From contig NZ_CP018076.1 in NCBI RefSeq assembly GCF_001886735.1, positions 124,001 to 188,000 of the forward strand: a stretch of DNA of 64,000 nt, given 5' to 3'. The DNA is from Sulfitobacter alexandrii. GTDB lineage: Bacteria; Pseudomonadota; Alphaproteobacteria; Rhodobacterales; Rhodobacteraceae. The translations under genes and the position numbers were made by a program. The notes under the pieces were generated by a model. The model worked only from the letters and a program-made list of their open reading frames with translations, did no database searches and was not told the origin of the DNA. Below are positions 33,417 through 42,271 of the stretch, piece by piece (positions within the stretch are counted from its first letter, which is position 1; every line of letters starts with the position of its first letter).

Positions 33417-34825
33417 TGACCGATGGAACCTGGATCACGCTGATCTCGCTGGCCGTCACCGTGTTGTTCATGCTGGGCACACCGGTGCTGCTGGTGATCT
33501 TCTACTGGGTGGTCGGCTGTTCATTCGTCATGGGCCTGACCCTCGACAACGCGGGTGCGGAACTGCTGAACGTCTTCAACAAGGGGTTCGCCCTTCTGGC
33601 CATGCCGCTGTTCATCCTGACCGGCGACCTGATCAACAAGTCCGGCATCGCGCGGCGCTTGTCGGACTTTGCCTATGCCTGCCTCGGCTGGATGCGGGGC
33701 GGGCTTGCCATGGCGTCCATCGGCGCCTGCGGGCTCTTTGCCGCGATTTCGGGGTCGAACTCAGCGACCACCGCGACCATCGGGTCGATGCTGCACCCGG
33801 AGATGGTCAAGGGCGGATACGACGAACGCTTTTCGGCCGCTACCGCGGCGGCAGGCGGAACAGTCGGGATCATCATCCCGCCGTCGATCATCTTCATCGT
33901 CTACGGGTTCCTGATGAACCTGCCGATTTCGGATCTCTTCATCGCCGGGATCGTGCCGGGCAGCCTGATGGTGCTTGCCATGATGCTGGCCTGTTTCATC
34001 ATCTGCACGGTGAACAAATGGGGTTTCCTGATCATGCTCAGCCCGTGGCGGGTGTTCAAGACGGCAGTGGGGGCGTGGCTTGGATTCTTTGCCATCGGTC
34101 TGGTTCTCTGGGGCATCTACACGGGTAAATTCTCCCCCACGGAGGCGGCCGGCGTCACCGTCGGATTCTGCATCATCGTCGGTGTCCTGTCCTGGCCGCT
34201 GAACAAGATGATGGGCAGCAAGCCTGACACCCCGGTGGAGGAAAAGTCATTGGCTTCCATGGTCGTCGTTGAGGGCTTCACGCCGCTCGACATCCCGTCC
34301 ATCGTCGTCCGGTCGGCCCAGATCACCGGCATCCTCGCGCCGCTGATCGCGGTCAGCGTGGTGATGCAGCAGATCCTGTCGCTGCTCGGCGCACAGTCCG
34401 TCATCGGTGGTTTCGTCACCGGGATGGGCGGCTATTATCCCGTGCTGTTCACGGCAATGGCGATCGTCTTTGTCGCAGGCATGATCCTCGAGTCTCTGCC
34501 GGTGACGATCATCCTTGCGCCGATCCTCGCGCCGATCGCCCATTCCGTCGGGGTCGATCCGATCCAGTTCGCGGTGATCTTCCTTGTGGGGGCTTCCATC
34601 GGCTTCATCACGCCGCCCTACGGCCTGAACCTGTACGTCGCCTCGGGTGTCACCGGCGTGCCCTACTTCCGGCTGCTGCGTTACGCCACGATGTACCTGG
34701 GATCGCTTGTTGCAGTGTGGATCGCGGTCGCGTATTTCCCCTCTCTATCGAAAACGCTGTTGCCCGGTGGCTTCCTGTACGAGCACATCCCGATCTGGAT
34801 CGGCGCTCTGACATTCTGGAACTGA
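33416..34825 (+). CDS. TRAP transporter large permease, second system
   Basis: 469 residues, about 12-13 helices, with DctM blocks PLFILTGDLINKSGIARRLS, GLFAAISGSNSATTATIGSM, GIIIPPSIIFIVYGFLM and ASIGFITPPYGLNLYVASG. A GTG three bases earlier could also start it. An extra loop of about 40 residues (KMMGSKPDTPVEEKSLASM) separates the two halves, as in longer family members. It works with the Tat-type receptor and small permease upstream. Confidence 0.93.
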   Translation: MTDGTWITLISLAVTVLFMLGTPVLLVIFYWVVGCSFVMGLTLDNAGAELLNVFNKGFALLAMPLFILTGDLINKSGIARRLSDFAYACLGWMRGGLAMASIGACGLFAAISGSNSATTATIGSMLHPEMVKGGYDERFSAATAAAGGTVGIIIPPSIIFIVYGFLMNLPISDLFIAGIVPGSLMVLAMMLACFIICTVNKWGFLIMLSPWRVFKTAVGAWLGFFAIGLVLWGIYTGKFSPTEAAGVTVGFCIIVGVLSWPLNKMMGSKPDTPVEEKSLASMVVVEGFTPLDIPSIVVRSAQITGILAPLIAVSVVMQQILSLLGAQSVIGGFVTGMGGYYPVLFTAMAIVFVAGMILESLPVTIILAPILAPIAHSVGVDPIQFAVIFLVGASIGFITPPYGLNLYVASGVTGVPYFRLLRYATMYLGSLVAVWIAVAYFPSLSKTLLPGGFLYEHIPIWIGALTFWN

Positions 34826-34860
34826 TACCGGTACGGCCCAACTCTGACGGAAGATGCGGA

Positions 34861-35634
34861 ATGGATGATGTCGGTGAACCCGAAAAGGCGATTCCGACCA
34901 ACCTGCGCCTGCTGTTGTTGCTGGAAGAGATCGCCCGGGTGGGCTCTCCGATGACGCCGACCGCCGCGAACGAGGTCCTCGGCCTGCCGAAACCTACCGT
35001 GCATCGGCTGTTCCACCGGCTGGAGCAGGAAGGGTTTCTGCAGCGCGATATCGACGGGCGGTCCTATTCGGCGGGGCAGCGTCTGCGCAAGCTGGCGGTG
35101 AATGTGCTGTCCTCGAGCCGGGTGCGTACCGTGCGGCTTTCGGTGCTGAACGCGCTGACAGAGGACGTGGGCGAAACCTGCAACGTGGCGATGCCCGAAC
35201 GTGACGGCATGGTCTACCTCGACCGGGTCGAAACCAAGTGGCCCCTGCGCATCCAGTTGCCGGTGGGCACGACGGTCCCCTTCCATTGCACCGCCAGCGG
35301 CAAGATGTACCTGTCCACGTTGGCCCCCCGGATGCTGGGGAAGTACCTGGCTTCTGCCGTGCTGGAGCCGCAAACTCCGCGCACGCTGGTCGATCCGGAT
35401 GCGCTGCACAAGGCGATCGAACAGGTGCGCGAGCGCGGCTATTCCACCGACGACGAGGAGTTCATGGAAGGCATGGTCGCGGTCGCGGTGCCGATCTGGG
35501 ACGATCAGAAGCGGCTGATGTCCACGCTGTCGATCCACGCGCCGGTCCAGCGGGTCAGCATCCGCGATCTCGAGATGCATCTGGACCGGCTGAGGACGGC
35601 CGCCTCGGACCTGTCAGAGATAGTGCTGCGCTGA
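34861..35634 (+). CDS. IclR-family transcriptional regulator
   Basis: 257 residues: an N-terminal winged helix (LRLLLLLEEIARVGSPMTPTAANEVLGLPKPTVHRLFHRL) followed by the IclR ligand domain (VGTTVPFHCTASGKMYLSTL and YSTDDEEFMEGMVAVAVPIW). I take the ATG at 34861, which fits the family's usual beginning; GGAAG lies a little upstream. It is 35 bases after the large permease on the same strand, so it is probably the local regulator of the TRAP operon and the divergent GMC gene. Its 3' end overlaps the convergent YcaQ-family gene by 21 bases. Confidence 0.93.
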   Translation: MDDVGEPEKAIPTNLRLLLLLEEIARVGSPMTPTAANEVLGLPKPTVHRLFHRLEQEGFLQRDIDGRSYSAGQRLRKLAVNVLSSSRVRTVRLSVLNALTEDVGETCNVAMPERDGMVYLDRVETKWPLRIQLPVGTTVPFHCTASGKMYLSTLAPRMLGKYLASAVLEPQTPRTLVDPDALHKAIEQVRERGYSTDDEEFMEGMVAVAVPIWDDQKRLMSTLSIHAPVQRVSIRDLEMHLDRLRTAASDLSEIVLR

Positions 35635-36834
35635 GGGTCGCAGCCAGCCGTCCTCGAAGTCGACGCGTCCCACGCCTGCCAGCCTGCAAAGCCTGTCCAG
35701 TTCCGCCTCGAAAGAGCGCTGGCGCCCGCTGCCCCAGCGCGTCCTTCCTTCGGGCCAGACCGCACGAACACGCAGAACGTCCTCGTCGCGAAAGGCCTTC
35801 ATGTCCACTCGCCCGACGATCCGGTCGGCCTCGAAAATGGGAAACACGTAATAGCCGAAGGTGCGCTGGGCTTCGGGTACGAACACCTCGATCCGGTAGG
35901 TGAAGCCGAACAGCCGTTCCGCGCGGTTCCGGTCCCGCAGCGCAGGATCGAAGGGGCTGAGCACGCGCAGCCGGCCGGGCGGCGCCTTGTCGATTGCCGG
36001 ATCGCGATCGAGGCCGGGCCGCGCGTAGGCAAGCCGTACCGACCCGTCGGCCCCGGTGATGCCCACCTGCTCCAGCGTACCGGCCGCGAGGCCCCTGGCG
36101 CACCAATCCCGCGCCTCCGCCGGCGTCACATGCGCCCAGAAGGCGGCGATTTCGCCGTGTGTCGCAAACCCGAGCCGCGCCAGAGCCTGATCGCAGCACC
36201 AGTCGATGATGGCAGCGGTATCAATGTGCGCCTCCGGGTCGTGAAGATCTCTTGCGATCACCCGTTCGGTAAGGTCGTACCGCTTCTTGAAGCCGTCGCG
36301 CCCGACGACACACAGCGCGCCGGACCGCCAGAGATACTCCAGCGCCGTCTTTGACGGGTGCCAGTCCCACCAACCGCCGGACCCGCGGTCTTCATCCCTG
36401 CCCACGTCGGACGAACTGAGCGGTCCCTCCGCCGCGATCCGGTCCAGCACATCCTGGAAGCGCCTTTCAAAGCCTTCGCGCCGACCCTCGCGCCAGCGCG
36501 CGCGCAACCGTTCGGCATCGCGCCTGCGGCGCAGCTCCCAGTAGGGGTAGAATTCCATCGGGATAACGGCCGCATCATGCGTCCAGTGTTCGAACAGCGC
36601 CTTGTCGCGTTCATAGAGGGTCCGCAGTGCCTTGGGCCGATACCGTTGCCTGCGTGAAAACAGGATCAGGTCATGCGCGCGCGCCACGGTGTTGATGCTG
36701 TCGATCTGCACGAATCCCAAGGCGTGGATGAGCTGGTAGAGCGCCGCGCCCTTGGCCTCCCCCACGGGGGCATCGGACAAGGCATGGCGATCCAGAAAGA
36801 TCCGGCGCGCCTGGGCATTGTCCAGTGTAAGCAT
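35614..36834 (-). CDS. YcaQ-family winged-helix protein (DNA crosslink glycosylase family)
   Basis: 406 residues from the ATG at 36834. Matches the YcaQ/AlkX-type family of winged-helix proteins, some of which are DNA glycosylases that unhook interstrand crosslinks: LGFVQIDSINTVARAHDLILFSR near the N-terminus, HWTHDAAVIPMEFYPYW (with the conserved His and acidic residues), a central helical part, and the C-terminal LSPFDPALRDRNRAERLFGF. Length is that of the family. It starts 2 bases after the LacI-type gene stop, so the two are one transcript. Enzyme activity is inferred from family only. Confidence 0.85.
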   Translation of the reverse strand: MLTLDNAQARRIFLDRHALSDAPVGEAKGAALYQLIHALGFVQIDSINTVARAHDLILFSRRQRYRPKALRTLYERDKALFEHWTHDAAVIPMEFYPYWELRRRRDAERLRARWREGRREGFERRFQDVLDRIAAEGPLSSSDVGRDEDRGSGGWWDWHPSKTALEYLWRSGALCVVGRDGFKKRYDLTERVIARDLHDPEAHIDTAAIIDWCCDQALARLGFATHGEIAAFWAHVTPAEARDWCARGLAAGTLEQVGITGADGSVRLAYARPGLDRDPAIDKAPPGRLRVLSPFDPALRDRNRAERLFGFTYRIEVFVPEAQRTFGYYVFPIFEADRIVGRVDMKAFRDEDVLRVRAVWPEGRTRWGSGRQRSFEAELDRLCRLAGVGRVDFEDGWLRPSAQHYL

Positions 36835-36836
36835 CC

Positions 36837-37871
36837 TCAGCGGCGATGACGGCGCAGCGTATCCCCGAATGACAGTGTCGGTGTCATGGTCACCTGCGTC
36901 GGCATGTCCGGGTCGGGCGTGTCCGAGGTGTAATTGAGGACGATACGCGCGGCCGCCTGTCCGATTTCGATACGGCAGGCGTCCATCGTCGCCAGCTGCC
37001 GGGGCAGGCCCTGCAGCAATTCGACACCGTTGAAACCCGCAAGACCGATCTGACCGGGGACGTCGATCTTCTGGTCGATCAGGTAAAGCAGCCCGCCCGC
37101 ACCGATCATGTCGTTGGAATAGTAGAGGAAGTCGAGGTCGGGCGATCGTTCCAGCATGTCCTGCGTCATCTCCCGCCCCTTGGCCAAGGCGGATCCGCCG
37201 GAATAGAAGGCGCGGTCCTCGATCTCGACCCCGGCCTTGGCCAGCGCTTCGGTGAAGCCTTCGAACCGTTTGCGCGCCCGGTGGTCGAGGGGCATCTTCG
37301 TGCCCATGAAACCGATGTGCTCGTAACCTTCCTTGAGGATCGCATTGGCCATCTCGCGCCCCGCGCGCCGGTGCGAGATACCCACCATCGCGTCGACCGG
37401 CCTGCCGTCGGTATCCATGATCTCGACAACGGGAATACCCGCGTTCCGCAGCATCGCGCGGGTCGCGTCCGAATGTTCCAGCCCCGCGATGATCACGCCG
37501 GAAGGGCGCCACGAGAGCATCTCGTAAAGGACCCGCTCCTCCTTTTCCGGGAGGTAGTCGGTAACACCGACCACGGGTTGCAGCGGCGTGTCCTCAAGCA
37601 CCTGGTTGATGCCGTTCAGCACCTCCGGAAACACCATGTTGGACAGGGACGGGATGATGACCGCGACCAGGTTCACCCGTTGCGACGCCAGTGAACCGGC
37701 TATCTGGTTAGGCACGTATCCGAGCTCCTTTGCGGCGGCCAGCACCCGGTTGCGCGTGGCTTCCGACACATCTCCCCGCTTGCGCAAAACCCTGCTCACG
37801 GTCATCTCCGAGACCCCGCAGGCCTCGGAAACATCGCGCAGCGTCAGCGGCCGTTTGGAAGTTGTGGTCAA
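36837..37871 (-). CDS. LacI-family transcriptional repressor
   Basis: 344 residues. The N-terminal helix-turn-helix is LTLRDVSEACGVSEMTVSRVLRKRGDVSE with the LacI hinge region YVPNQIAGSLASQRVN, then a periplasmic-binding-protein-like effector domain with LVAVIIPSLSNMVFPEVLNGI, GFMGTKMPLDHRA, and YYSNDMIGAGGLLYL. It resembles the gluconate-type GntR subgroup in the first helices. No sugar operon adjoins it in the window, so the effector is unknown; the YcaQ-family gene is co-transcribed. Confidence 0.93.
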   Translation of the reverse strand: MTTTSKRPLTLRDVSEACGVSEMTVSRVLRKRGDVSEATRNRVLAAAKELGYVPNQIAGSLASQRVNLVAVIIPSLSNMVFPEVLNGINQVLEDTPLQPVVGVTDYLPEKEERVLYEMLSWRPSGVIIAGLEHSDATRAMLRNAGIPVVEIMDTDGRPVDAMVGISHRRAGREMANAILKEGYEHIGFMGTKMPLDHRARKRFEGFTEALAKAGVEIEDRAFYSGGSALAKGREMTQDMLERSPDLDFLYYSNDMIGAGGLLYLIDQKIDVPGQIGLAGFNGVELLQGLPRQLATMDACRIEIGQAAARIVLNYTSDTPDPDMPTQVTMTPTLSFGDTLRRHRR

Positions 37872-37943
37872 GTGAGCGGTCCTGATGAGGCGTGTCTCAC
37901 GATGCTATCTCAGTTGGAGACGGGGGCGCAAGGTTTCTGCGGT

Positions 37944-38468
37944 CTATTCGCTTGCCTCCGGGTTCGTATCGGGCTCCGCCGGCGGCGCCTTCTCCTGAGG
38001 CTCGATCGGGGCAAATTCGCCAACCGATATGTCGAGAAGCACCCATCGCGCTTTTTCCTTGACCAGGACCATGTCGAAACTGATGTGCCTCGGGCGAAGG
38101 GGGAAGTAGCCCATCAGGCGCATCTGGGTATTCCCGGCGGTCGCCTGTGCCTGCAGGATGGTCGGTGGTGTGACCATGATCGGAAGCATGTCCAGGCCCG
38201 CTTCGCGCACGGGGGCGAAGAGGCCGGCCAGCCGTGTCGGATCGTTCGCCTCTGCGAAATCGGAGGCGGCATAGTCGCGGAGCACCGTGTAGTTGCCGGT
38301 CCAGTTGCCGTGGTTCACCGCCGTGAGGATGTCGCGGATCAACGCGGTAGCAAAGCTGCGATCGATCGCGTCCTGCTGCTGCGCCTGCAATGGAAGGGCA
38401 AGGCCGAACACGAGGAGCAGCACCGCGGACAAAGTCCGCGGCGCCATGTGTGTAGGACGGCTCACCAT
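37944..38468 (-). CDS. exported hypothetical protein
   Basis: Up to 174 residues. Two starts are possible: ATG at 38468, inside the end of the autotransporter gene, or ATG at 38447, which puts the signal peptide (APRTLSAVLLLVFGLALPLQAQ) at the very N-terminus and is preferred by eye. Neither has a clear ribosome binding site. The mature part has a mixed helix/strand pattern (FATALIRDILTAVNHGNWTGNY, HISFDMVLVKEKARWVLLDI) and ends in a Pro/Glu-rich tail. The middle resembles NTF2-like secreted domains in general pattern, but I do not recognise a family. The overlap suggests co-expression with the autotransporter. Confidence 0.65.
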   Translation of the reverse strand: MVSRPTHMAPRTLSAVLLLVFGLALPLQAQQQDAIDRSFATALIRDILTAVNHGNWTGNYTVLRDYAASDFAEANDPTRLAGLFAPVREAGLDMLPIMVTPPTILQAQATAGNTQMRLMGYFPLRPRHISFDMVLVKEKARWVLLDISVGEFAPIEPQEKAPPAEPDTNPEASE

Positions 38469-39982
38469 GCGTAGGTCACGCCGACACGTGCACCAACCTG
38501 GTCCTGGCTGAAGCCATAGGTGACGCCTGCATCGAACTGGGTATTCGCGTTGATCCTGTAGCCCATGGAAATCGCCATCGCCTCGGACCCCTCGAAGGTG
38601 GCAACGCCGCCGGACAGCGCGAACTGCTTGTCGGCCGGGACATACGGGGTGTCCAGCGCCATGGCCATCGCGATGCCTTCCTTGTTCGCGGAGATGGCGG
38701 CGGAGTTGCGCGCAATCGCCGCCGAGTTCGCATCGACGGCCGTGCCCAGCGACAGCACCTGCGACAGGTCGGCCCCGGAGGTGCCGAGGTTGCCGTTAGC
38801 ATCCGCCGTCACCAGACGAACGGGCCCGGACTGCGCCGCGTTGCTGGCCTCCGAGGAGACACCGGCGAGCGTGTACGTATTGTTCCCGTTCCCGATCGCG
38901 ACCTGGTTGTCGCGGGTGGCCGAAGCGCCGTTTCCGATGGCGACAGAGTTGTCACCGCTCGCGTTGGCGAGGTTGCCGAAGGAGAGGGATTGTGCACCCG
39001 AGGCGACGGCGCCTTCACCCACGGCGGTCGAGCGGATACCCGTGGCTTGGGCAAGGTGTCCGAAAGCCTGGGCGCGTTCCGCTGTTGCCATGGCCTGCCA
39101 GCCAACCGCCGTCGCACCCGGACCGTTGGTCACGCTTTCGCCGCCGATCGAGGTGGTGGACGGACCGTTCGCCATGGCGGAATCGCCGATGGCGAGGGCA
39201 TCGACACCGTTCGCAATGGATTCATTGCCGATGGCCGTCGAGTTGTCGGACTGCGCATCCGCATTTTCACCGATGGCGAGGCTGCGGACGCCCTGCGCGG
39301 TGGCAAGATGGCCGAAGGCCTGTGCCCGTTCGGCGGTGGCGGCGGATTGCCAGCCGATGGCGGTGGCGCCGGGGCCGTTGGTCACGCTTTCGCCACCGAC
39401 CGAGGTGGTGGAGGGACCGTTGGCCATGGCGGAATCCCCGATGGCGAGCGCATCGACACCGTTCGCAATGGATTCATTGCCAATGGCCGTGGCGTTGTCG
39501 GTCTGTGCATCCGCGTTTTCACCGATGGCGAGGCTGCGGACGCCCTGCGCGGTCGCAAGATGGCCGAAGGCCTGCGCCCGTTCGGCCGTGGCTTCCGCGC
39601 GCCAGCCGATCGCCGAAGCACCGGGGCCTTCCGCGATTGCCTGGCCGCCGATGGCAGTTGTGGAGGGGCCAGTGGCGCGCGTGGCCTGACCATCCGCTCC
39701 GTCACGGTTGCCCCCGATGGCGATGGCGTCCCCGCCTTCGGCGGTGGCGGCATTCCCGATCGCGATACCATTGGTGGCATCTGCGCTGGTGCTCGCGGCG
39801 CCCACGGCGACCGAGTCTGCCCCGGCGGCATCGGATCCTGCGCCACATTCGGTCGACGAGGCGCCACTCCCGAGGTTGCAGGACGGTGTGCCGTCAGCAG
39901 AAACGACACCCGCTGCGGACATCAGCAATCCCGCAGTCACGCTGACACGAAGACCGGACGAAAAATTGAACGTCATTACCAT
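38462..39982 (-). CDS. trimeric autotransporter adhesin (YadA type)
   Basis: 506 residues from the ATG at 39982, which has TTGGGAG upstream. After a signal peptide (VSVTAGLLMSAAGVVSA) come about twenty left-handed YadA-head repeats with the SxAIG/TAIG motif (ADSVAVGAASTSAD, NGIAIGNAATAEG, ATAIGNESIANG), a short neck and coiled coil (ANSAAIARNSAAISANKEGIAMAM), and a C-terminal four-strand anchor (FALSGGVATFEGSEAMAISM ... VGVTYAW). It would trimerise in the outer membrane and display the head, probably for attachment. No long stalk is present, so the head sits close to the surface. The coding DNA contains 252-base repeats. Confidence 0.92.
   Translation of the reverse strand: MVMTFNFSSGLRVSVTAGLLMSAAGVVSADGTPSCNLGSGASSTECGAGSDAAGADSVAVGAASTSADATNGIAIGNAATAEGGDAIAIGGNRDGADGQATRATGPSTTAIGGQAIAEGPGASAIGWRAEATAERAQAFGHLATAQGVRSLAIGENADAQTDNATAIGNESIANGVDALAIGDSAMANGPSTTSVGGESVTNGPGATAIGWQSAATAERAQAFGHLATAQGVRSLAIGENADAQSDNSTAIGNESIANGVDALAIGDSAMANGPSTTSIGGESVTNGPGATAVGWQAMATAERAQAFGHLAQATGIRSTAVGEGAVASGAQSLSFGNLANASGDNSVAIGNGASATRDNQVAIGNGNNTYTLAGVSSEASNAAQSGPVRLVTADANGNLGTSGADLSQVLSLGTAVDANSAAIARNSAAISANKEGIAMAMALDTPYVPADKQFALSGGVATFEGSEAMAISMGYRINANTQFDAGVTYGFSQDQVGARVGVTYAW
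39123..39626 (-). repeat. two tandem 252-base units in the adhesin head
   Basis: Units 39123-39374 and 39375-39626 are near-identical and encode 84 residues each (from GENADAQ-type motifs through GDSAMANGPSTTS and GGESVTNGPGAT); similarity fades on both sides. In-frame length means recombination between units would change head length without breaking the gene. Confidence 0.8.
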
Positions 39983-40116
39983 TTACTCCCAAGTTACCAA
40001 ACAAGTTGACGTGAACCGCGCTCACATCCCGGGAGTCACGGACAACGGCACAGCTTAGTTTCAACGGAATTTCGAACCGGCGGACTTCCCGACCCTGCGG
40101 CCGCTGTCCTTTGGTC

Positions 40117-40145
40117 TTGGCAACCGGGGTAGGGCGGGCTACACC
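40117..40145 (+). promoter_or_regulatory. candidate promoter of tRNA-Arg
   Basis: TTGGCA (40117-40122), 17 bases, TACACC (40140-40145), ending 25 bases before the tRNA. The -10 box is weak. Confidence 0.4.
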
Positions 40146-40170
40146 GCCTGTTGTGGCCCATTGGTCCCAC

Positions 40171-40247
40171 GGTCCCGTGGCTCAACTGGATAGAGCAGCC
40201 CCCTCCTAAGGGGCAGGTTGCAGGTTCGAATCCTGCCGGGATCACCA
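40171..40247 (+). tRNA. tRNA-Arg (anticodon CCT)
   Basis: 77 bases. Acceptor arm GGTCCCG pairs with CGGGATC, the anticodon stem is GCCCC/GGGGC around CTCCTAA giving anticodon CCT (AGG codons), the T-loop is GGTTCGAATCC and CCA is encoded. Confidence 0.96.
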
Positions 40248-40299
40248 GATCCCCTCCGGGACGTTCCCCACACCGCGCCGGGCGCCTGTCGCCCAAGTG

Positions 40300-41784
40300 T
40301 CACTGGGTCAGGCGCAGCTGCCTGATCTGGTAGGCGATGGCTTCGAACACATCCGCGATGCTGTCGCCGTCCGCGCTGAAGAAATGCGACGGGGACGAGG
40401 CGCAGTCGCGCATCTGCTGTTCCGGCACGCCCGGCGCGTCGAACGCGATGGTGTAGATCACGATGGGCCGGGGGCTTCGGTTCTTGGCCAGGTCGCATTG
40501 CTGGAAAAAGCTTCCAACGTTCGTGCCGGCCGAGCTGATGACTTCGGTCTCGCCATTGCGCCCCCGCTGCAGTTCACGCACCGGGTTGTCGGGGTCCATC
40601 GTGTCGGTCGGGCGGACCTGTTCCGTGATCTGACCGTCCGTCATCAGGATGATGTATTTCTGCGTGGTCTCGTCGTCGTAAGGCGCGGGACGGCCGATGA
40701 ATTCCGGCGCTGCAAGGCCCGCGTTGGCCAATGCGCTCACTGCCCCGCGCGAAGACGGATCCAGCATCGAAACGGCCCATTTCATCGCGTAGTGCGTACC
40801 GGTGCCATCATGCATCCGCATGGTATTGATGAGAGACTTCAGGCCTTCGCGGTCGTTGCTCAGGTACTGAATGGCGGTCTGGTCCTGCGGGCACCAGCCC
40901 CAGTCCATCACGTTTCCGGCGATGGTCCAGTTCATGAAGTGCGGTGTCTGCGGATAGAGCGCGCCGGAAGGCAAGGCCGCCGATCCGAAGCCGTCGGTGC
41001 CGATGTCGAGGCAGGAAGACACATTGGGGAACACGTAGCGGATGGTCTCGTCAGACCCTCTGCCGCCCTCGGCATCGGCAGGCAGCGTGCCGTGGCTCAG
41101 CTGTTCGGGAATACCGCCATCTGCCTCGTCCAGCGGCGCCGCCGGATAGCGCACGCCGTTCAACCTGTCGAACATGAAGGGGCCGGGGTTCGTCTGGCCG
41201 GCGTAGGGCACCAGTGTCACGGATGTTTTCTGGCGGTTGGCATCATCCAGAACGATGTCCAGAAATTCCGCCGCGGCCGGACGAAGGTCGTTCATGCGAT
41301 TGGAGTACCGCATCGAGCCCGAGATATCGAGCACCAGCGAAATTTCCACGTTCGGCACCCGATCCTCGGCGGTGGCCAGTGCCGGAACATTCAGCGTATC
41401 GACGCCGAAATAGTCCATGAACTGCGTTGCCATGGTGGTCGAGGCCCCGACCGTGACCGTTCTGAAGCTCAGACCTTCACTGACGTTCACGTTCGAGGCG
41501 AAATCGCGGATCCCGGATTTTGTAAAATAGTCGCTGACCACGTCTTCGGGGCTCAGCGGCTGGTTCAGGGCGGCGGCGGCCAGCACGGCCCGATCCGCCG
41601 TGGCCTGGAGACGGCTTCGATCCATCTCGTGGCGCATCATGTCGACCGAGATGCCGCAGACCATCAGCATGATGACAACCATGAAACAGGCAAGGATGGT
41701 GATCGACCCCTCCTCGCGCCGCGCGACCGTTGCAAGACGTGACTTCAGTGCGCGCAGGACAGCGGATCCCGATATCGGTGCCAT
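40300..41784 (-). CDS. TadG-like protein with von Willebrand factor A domain
   Basis: 494 residues from the ATG at 41784, with GAGAGG upstream. It has an N-terminal membrane anchor of the TadE/TadG type (EGSITILACFMVVIMLMVCGISVDMM) and then a large extracytoplasmic part with a vWA domain whose metal site is LVLDISGSMRYSNR (DxSxS), followed by MTDGQITEQV. TadG-type pseudopilin-like proteins normally belong to a tad/flp pilus locus, yet none is in this window. It may instead be a stand-alone surface vWA protein. The end is 52 bases from tRNA-Arg. Confidence 0.85.
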   Translation of the reverse strand: MAPISGSAVLRALKSRLATVARREEGSITILACFMVVIMLMVCGISVDMMRHEMDRSRLQATADRAVLAAAALNQPLSPEDVVSDYFTKSGIRDFASNVNVSEGLSFRTVTVGASTTMATQFMDYFGVDTLNVPALATAEDRVPNVEISLVLDISGSMRYSNRMNDLRPAAAEFLDIVLDDANRQKTSVTLVPYAGQTNPGPFMFDRLNGVRYPAAPLDEADGGIPEQLSHGTLPADAEGGRGSDETIRYVFPNVSSCLDIGTDGFGSAALPSGALYPQTPHFMNWTIAGNVMDWGWCPQDQTAIQYLSNDREGLKSLINTMRMHDGTGTHYAMKWAVSMLDPSSRGAVSALANAGLAAPEFIGRPAPYDDETTQKYIILMTDGQITEQVRPTDTMDPDNPVRELQRGRNGETEVISSAGTNVGSFFQQCDLAKNRSPRPIVIYTIAFDAPGVPEQQMRDCASSPSHFFSADGDSIADVFEAIAYQIRQLRLTQ

Positions 41785-42153
41785 GGTTGTGAACCTCTCA
41801 AATGTGCCCCCATTTGATCCGGCCACCCCAGAGTGTGACCTTGGTTTCGACACCATTCTGCCGCAATCGGCAGGGCGGGAAAGGTGGATTCTCGGAAGAA
41901 ATCGCCGGACTTTCCCCTGTCCGGGGTCAATGCCGTACTTTGCGGGGCGACTGGCCGAAGCGCGCGAACAATGCGTTTTCCGGATTGTGGCGGCAGCGTC
42001 GGTCCAAACGTGAATCGGGGGTTTCCCGGCACGCGGGGCAAGGTGATTCTCTCGCCCGCCGGGAAAACGACCGAAACGCCGGCTGCAGCCAGGAAAGGCC
42101 AGCCATTACTGCGAATGAAGGGGAAAGTCCGCCGCCAGGGGCGGGTTTGTCAT
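41785..42153. other. 369-base intergenic region
   Basis: No gene is supported. Short frames here lack ribosome binding sites and family-like composition. The left part must hold the promoter of the TadG-like gene. Several C/G-rich partial hairpins are present (for example CTTTCCCCTGTCCGGGG at about 41911) but none has a U-run. Confidence 0.45.
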
Positions 42154-42230
42154 TGGTCGGGCTGAGAGGATTCGAACCTCCGACCCCCTGCTCCCGAAGC
42201 AGGTGCGCTACCAGGCTGCGCTACAGCCCG
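42154..42230 (-). tRNA. tRNA-Pro (anticodon CGG)
   Basis: 77 bases on the minus strand. Acceptor arm CGGGCTG pairs with CAGCCCG, the anticodon loop is TTCGGGA giving CGG (CCG codons), the T-loop is GGTTCGAATCC and CCA is encoded. Confidence 0.97.
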
Positions 42231-42242
42231 ACCGATGGCCGC

Positions 42243-42271
42243 GACATAGCTTAGTGTTGCTTCCTTGGCAA
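42243..42271 (-). promoter_or_regulatory. promoter of tRNA-Pro
   Basis: On the minus strand TTGCCA (42271-42266), 17 bases, TATGTC (42248-42243), 13 bases before the tRNA. It overlaps the last codons of the EamA-type gene. Confidence 0.6.

Noticed and set aside
39123..39626. CRISPR array
   Set aside because: The repeats are long, contiguous and in frame within an adhesin gene, with no spacers; no cas genes occur in the window.
38565..40009. Long plus-strand frames opposite the YadA-type adhesin
   Set aside because: They mirror the repeated SxAIG codons, have no ribosome binding site, and their products are low-complexity Arg/Trp- or Ala/Pro-rich chains.
40297..41742. 481-codon plus-strand frame opposite the TadG-like gene
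   Set aside because: Arg/His-rich shadow; the minus strand carries the anchor and vWA metal site.
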